Source: Prosthecobacter sp. (GTDB lineage: Bacteria; Verrucomicrobiota; Verrucomicrobiia; Verrucomicrobiales; Verrucomicrobiaceae). From it: a stretch of DNA of 34,658 nt. A program made the translations under genes and the position numbers. Under the pieces are notes generated by a model. The model was given only the letters and a program-made list of their open reading frames with translations. It was not told where the DNA came from and ran no database searches. The DNA lies in the NCBI RefSeq assembly GCF_014879935.1, contig NZ_JACSRD010000084.1:1-34658 (forward strand), written 5' to 3'. Positions 32,384 through 34,658 of the stretch are shown here, piece after piece (the first letter of the stretch is position 1; each line of letters opens with the position of its first letter).

Positions 32384-33259
32384 TCACTTCTTCCACAGCC
32401 AGCGCAGCGTGTCAGGCAGCAAAGCGCCGCCGTGCTTGCCGTTGTGCGTGCCTTCACCGAGCACGAACTGGTAGTCGTAACCTGCAAACTTCAGCGCCGC
32501 CGCCATGTCCTGGTTCGCCAGCGGCCAGTTGCCGAACTGGTTGTCCAGATCGTTCTTCCCGTCCTGGAGGAAGACCTTGAGAGGCTTCTTGTCCGTCTTG
32601 CGGACCAATGCGGGATACACATGCCCGCCGCGGATGTTCGTGAAGCTGCCGATGTGGCTGATCACCCTGCGGAACGCATCCGGCCGCTCCCACGCCACGG
32701 TGAAGGCGCAGATGCCGCCGCTGCTGTTGCCGCAGATGCCACGGCCTTCGGGATCGTCCGTCAGCTTGTGGTTCTTCGCCACTTCCGGCAGGATTTCTTC
32801 GATCAGGAAACGCGCATGCAGATCGCCCAGCGAGTCATATTCAAAGCTGCGGTTGCTCCGTGGCTTGTCCTTCGGATTCGAGGTTGGAAACACCCCTGGA
32901 TTGATGAAGAGGCCGATCGTCACCGGCATCTCGCCCTTCGCGATGAGATTGTCGAACACCACCGGCACGCGGAACTGCCCGTCCGCCTTCACAAAGCCGC
33001 CGCCGTCGCAGAACACCATCACGTTCGCCGGTTGTTCGGGCTTGTACTGCGCCGGCACATAGACCCACCAGTCGCGTGTAGTGCCCGGATAGATCTTTGA
33101 GTTCGTCCATGCCGGCATCTGCGTCACCTTTCCCTGCGGCACGCCTTTCTGCACCTGCGAGTCCGGCCCAAGAACATACTGGTCATCCTGCGGAGCGGCG
33201 AAGGTGACAGGGGCCAGGGCGAGAAACAAAGACAGAGAAACGCGAGCGGGGAACTTCAT
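32384..33259 (-). CDS. Secreted esterase D/enterochelin esterase-like hydrolase
   Basis: Alpha/beta hydrolase of the esterase D (Fes/feruloyl esterase-like) group. The ATG at 33259 yields 291 residues and a signal peptide ([21 protein letters not shown]); an ATG at 33292 is an alternative. The catalytic Ser179 is in [13 protein letters not shown], a candidate acid is in [11 protein letters not shown], and the His is in [11 protein letters not shown] near the C-terminus. The segment [16 protein letters not shown] is the usual first strand of this group. Related PVC proteins act on plant cell wall or glucuronate esters, so that is possible but unproven. The SMP-30-like gene follows on the same strand after an inverted repeat. 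Confidence 0.88.
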   Translation of the reverse strand: MKFPARVSLSLFLALAPVTFAAPQDDQYVLGPDSQVQKGVPQGKVTQMPAWTNSKIYPGTTRDWWVYVPAQYKPEQPANVMVFCDGGGFVKADGQFRVPVVFDNLIAKGEMPVTIGLFINPGVFPTSNPKDKPRSNRSFEYDSLGDLHARFLIEEILPEVAKNHKLTDDPEGRGICGNSSGGICAFTVAWERPDAFRRVISHIGSFTNIRGGHVYPALVRKTDKKPLKVFLQDGKNDLDNQFGNWPLANQDMAAALKFAGYDYQFVLGEGTHNGKHGGALLPDTLRWLWKK

Positions 33260-33315
33260 GAGGCGGAACCGAACGAGGAAGCGAAAGAGCATCTTGCACC
33301 AGCGCCTGCGCAATG

Positions 33316-33862
33316 TCAGTCACGCCCATCTTCTTCCGGAATGACAACCGCTGCGATCTCATCGGCATGCTCCAATCGCCAGCGTTCGAACCCTTCCATC
33401 GTCGGATAGTACTGCTGCGAGTGCAGAGCAAGCTGGAAGACCTTGTCAACCCGTTGAAAGTCGAGCGCAGCATCAAGCAGCTTGCCGCCCAGCCTCCCGT
33501 CATGCTCGAAGCACAGTTCCAGAAAGCCCCGAATCTCGACTCGCTGCGTGGTGGTAAGAAGGAAAACTCCTGGGCCGCTCGCCATAAATCCGTTTCCGTT
33601 CCCGCCGACAAACACCCACGAATGACTCCCCCTCGTTCGTTCTGCCATGCTTCGCTGCAAAGGAACTGAAGTCATTCTCTTTTACCCGGTGCCTTTTGAA
33701 CACGGTCAGCCGCGTCCCTGGAATCTGCCACTCGAGGGTCTCGCGATAGGCGCCGCAATGTCGGCAAACCGCCATTGATCCAAAAGCACCAAACCACGCC
33801 GCCCACAAGCCACCTGCGGCCAGCAGGGCGACAAATGGCATCTTGCCGACGTGCCTCATCAT
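33316..33862 (-). pseudogene. Small membrane protein gene interrupted by a frameshift
   Basis: Two reading frames appear to be halves of one gene. The first starts at the ATG at 33862, coupled by ATGA to the upstream gene, and encodes a membrane helix (MPFVALLAAGGLWAAWFGAF), a CRHCGAYRET motif and RLTVFKRHRVKENDFSSF. It then turns into a low-quality Arg-rich sequence. The second frame, one base off, continues with HSWVFVGGNGNGFMASGPG and a plausible soluble part ending EEDGRD at 33316. The join lies about 33615-33675; a run of five C (33628-33632 on the plus strand) is the likeliest site. Joined, the product would be about 182 residues. I recall unnamed Verrucomicrobial proteins with the same CxxC then H-x-W-x-F layout, but cannot check. 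It may be a real pseudogene, a sequencing error, or programmed frameshifting. Confidence 0.6.
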
Positions 33863-34389
33863 GGGGGTAGTGCCTCTCGGCCGGCGGGATTTTGCCGAGC
33901 GGAACGCACATGCAAGCGCACCACGCGGCTGCCCACGCGCGACACCTCATCGGCGATGCGGTCCAGCGGCAGCGGAGGATAGAAGTGCAAGGCCGCAAAA
34001 ATCGCCAGCAGCCACCCACCGTAGCCCAAGGCCGGATGAAAACATGGCACCGCCGTGTCGAACTCGGGATCGGTCAGCATCACCCGGAAGGACGGCTGCC
34101 AGGACAGCACCGAACAGCCGATGGCGATCACGCCCAGCAGCAGCGGAACCCACCAGACCCGCAGCCAGAGCCGGTGCAGCGCCGGGATCAGACGAAGCGG
34201 CAGCCCCACCACCAACAGCACCGCCACTGCGGCCGCGCTGAGCACCACGCCCACCACCGGTTGACCGATCAGCGACTCAAACCCCTCATAAACGGCCAGC
34301 CCCATCGCCAGCAGGTAATAAACCACCCCCAGCACCCACGCCGACCCGGCTTGAACGGCCAGGCGAATGAAATGGAACGCAGTTCTCAT
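33859..34389 (-). CDS. Multi-pass membrane protein of unknown function
   Basis: No family was recognised. The 176 residues from the ATG at 34389 contain about four membrane helices: AWVLGVVYYLLAMGLAVYEG, VVGVVLSAAAVAVLLVVGL, WWVPLLLGVIAIGCSVLSW and GGWLLAIFAALHFYPPLPL. They are followed by a basic C-terminus (VGSRVVRLHVRSARQ). A longer frame reaches 34584, but the added sequence is Gly/Arg-rich and unlike a protein start. The stop codon overlaps the next gene's start (ATGA), so it is coupled to the frameshifted small membrane protein, and the two may form one complex. Confidence 0.7.
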   Translation of the reverse strand: MRTAFHFIRLAVQAGSAWVLGVVYYLLAMGLAVYEGFESLIGQPVVGVVLSAAAVAVLLVVGLPLRLIPALHRLWLRVWWVPLLLGVIAIGCSVLSWQPSFRVMLTDPEFDTAVPCFHPALGYGGWLLAIFAALHFYPPLPLDRIADEVSRVGSRVVRLHVRSARQNPAGREALPP

Positions 34390-34620
34390 GGCAGAAGAGG
34401 TTATACACAGGCGCAAGTCTCCCCGGCAAGCCTTTTGCGCGGCCCGAGATCGGTGCCAACCCTTCCGAACTCCCAATTCGCGAACGCCGCCTCCCGTCTC
34501 CGAATCATACGCCAGCGTCCTGGAGTGTGGCGCCCCTCCGCCGCTTTCGAGCGTCCCCAGCCTCCCACCAAAGCTAGCCTGCATTTCTAACGCTCTGGAG
34601 CTTGCGCGGCGGCGATGTAG

Positions 34621-34640
34621 CGCGGAATTCCGATTCCGCG
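34621..34640. repeat. Palindrome near the window end
   Basis: CGCGGAAT (34621-34628) and ATTCCGCG (34633-34640) form a perfect stem with loop TCCG. A partial further copy of the arm (CTCGGAAT) ends the window at 34658. It looks like part of a dispersed GC-rich palindromic element cut by the window edge. The 230 bp before it, back to the membrane-protein start, hold no credible gene. Confidence 0.5.
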
Positions 34641-34658
34641 AAGGCCCCGCCTCGGAAT

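Noticed and set aside
33313-33669. Plus-strand frame across the frameshifted gene
   Set aside because: It has no start context or motif, whereas the minus-strand reading has start-stop coupling and a membrane helix.
1-34658. Search for CRISPR arrays, tRNA genes, phage genes and toxin-antitoxin pairs
   Set aside because: No regularly spaced repeats, cloverleaf-like segments, integrase or typical small paired genes were found by eye.

Overview
The window looks like chromosomal DNA from a high-GC, Gram-negative member of the PVC superphylum, most likely Verrucomicrobiota (Verrucomicrobiaceae, Prosthecobacter-like). The basis is an lpxD gene (lipopolysaccharide), a very large PVC-type haem-binding dehydrogenase with a ThuA domain, a DUF1501 protein, an Amuc_1098-like secretin, several PQQ-like propeller proteins and many secreted hydrolases. 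The taxonomy is inferred from family content, not from a marker gene. No tRNA, rRNA, CRISPR array, integrase or intact insertion sequence was seen.

Layout. 1-4498: a PfkB-type sugar kinase, a 0.75 kb stretch without a credible gene, and a secretin, all on the minus strand. 4630-7117: malate dehydrogenase with a clear terminator, then a Tat-exported DUF1501 protein (plus). 7210-11667: a 1485-residue secreted multidomain protein (minus), divergent from lpxD (11795-12838). 12851-14838: an HpnD-like squalene/phytoene synthase translationally coupled to an unknown polytopic membrane protein (minus). 14837-17653: a PQQ-like propeller and a type I phosphodiesterase (plus). 17669-18289: a lipoprotein (minus). 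18474-24186: a run of four secreted enzymes (L,D-transpeptidase-like, SGNH esterase fused to a sialidase-like propeller, Tat metallophosphoesterase, tandem alpha/beta hydrolase). 24253-25863: serA (minus). 25965-29945: a coiled-coil membrane protein, a second PQQ-like propeller and a membrane-anchored J-domain protein (plus). 29952-34389: a GYF/DUF4190/pilin-like protein and, farther upstream, a five-gene minus-strand run (membrane protein, frameshifted small gene, esterase, SMP-30-like propeller, small lipoprotein).

Functionally, housekeeping genes (mdh, serA, lpxD) are interspersed with exported carbohydrate-active and phosphoester-cleaving enzymes. This fits a polymer-degrading heterotroph with an elaborate periplasm and outer membrane. 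The hpnD-like gene suggests polyprenoid or hopanoid membrane lipids.

The most unusual signal is a 55-bp double-hairpin element present twice inside the same 4.5 kb gene. Both copies are in the same reading frame and orientation, and paired substitutions preserve both stems. Other notable points are palindromic elements right at gene 3' ends, a terminator-like structure in a divergent leader, a low-GC mosaic block inside the large dehydrogenase gene, and a probable one-base frameshift in a small membrane-protein gene.
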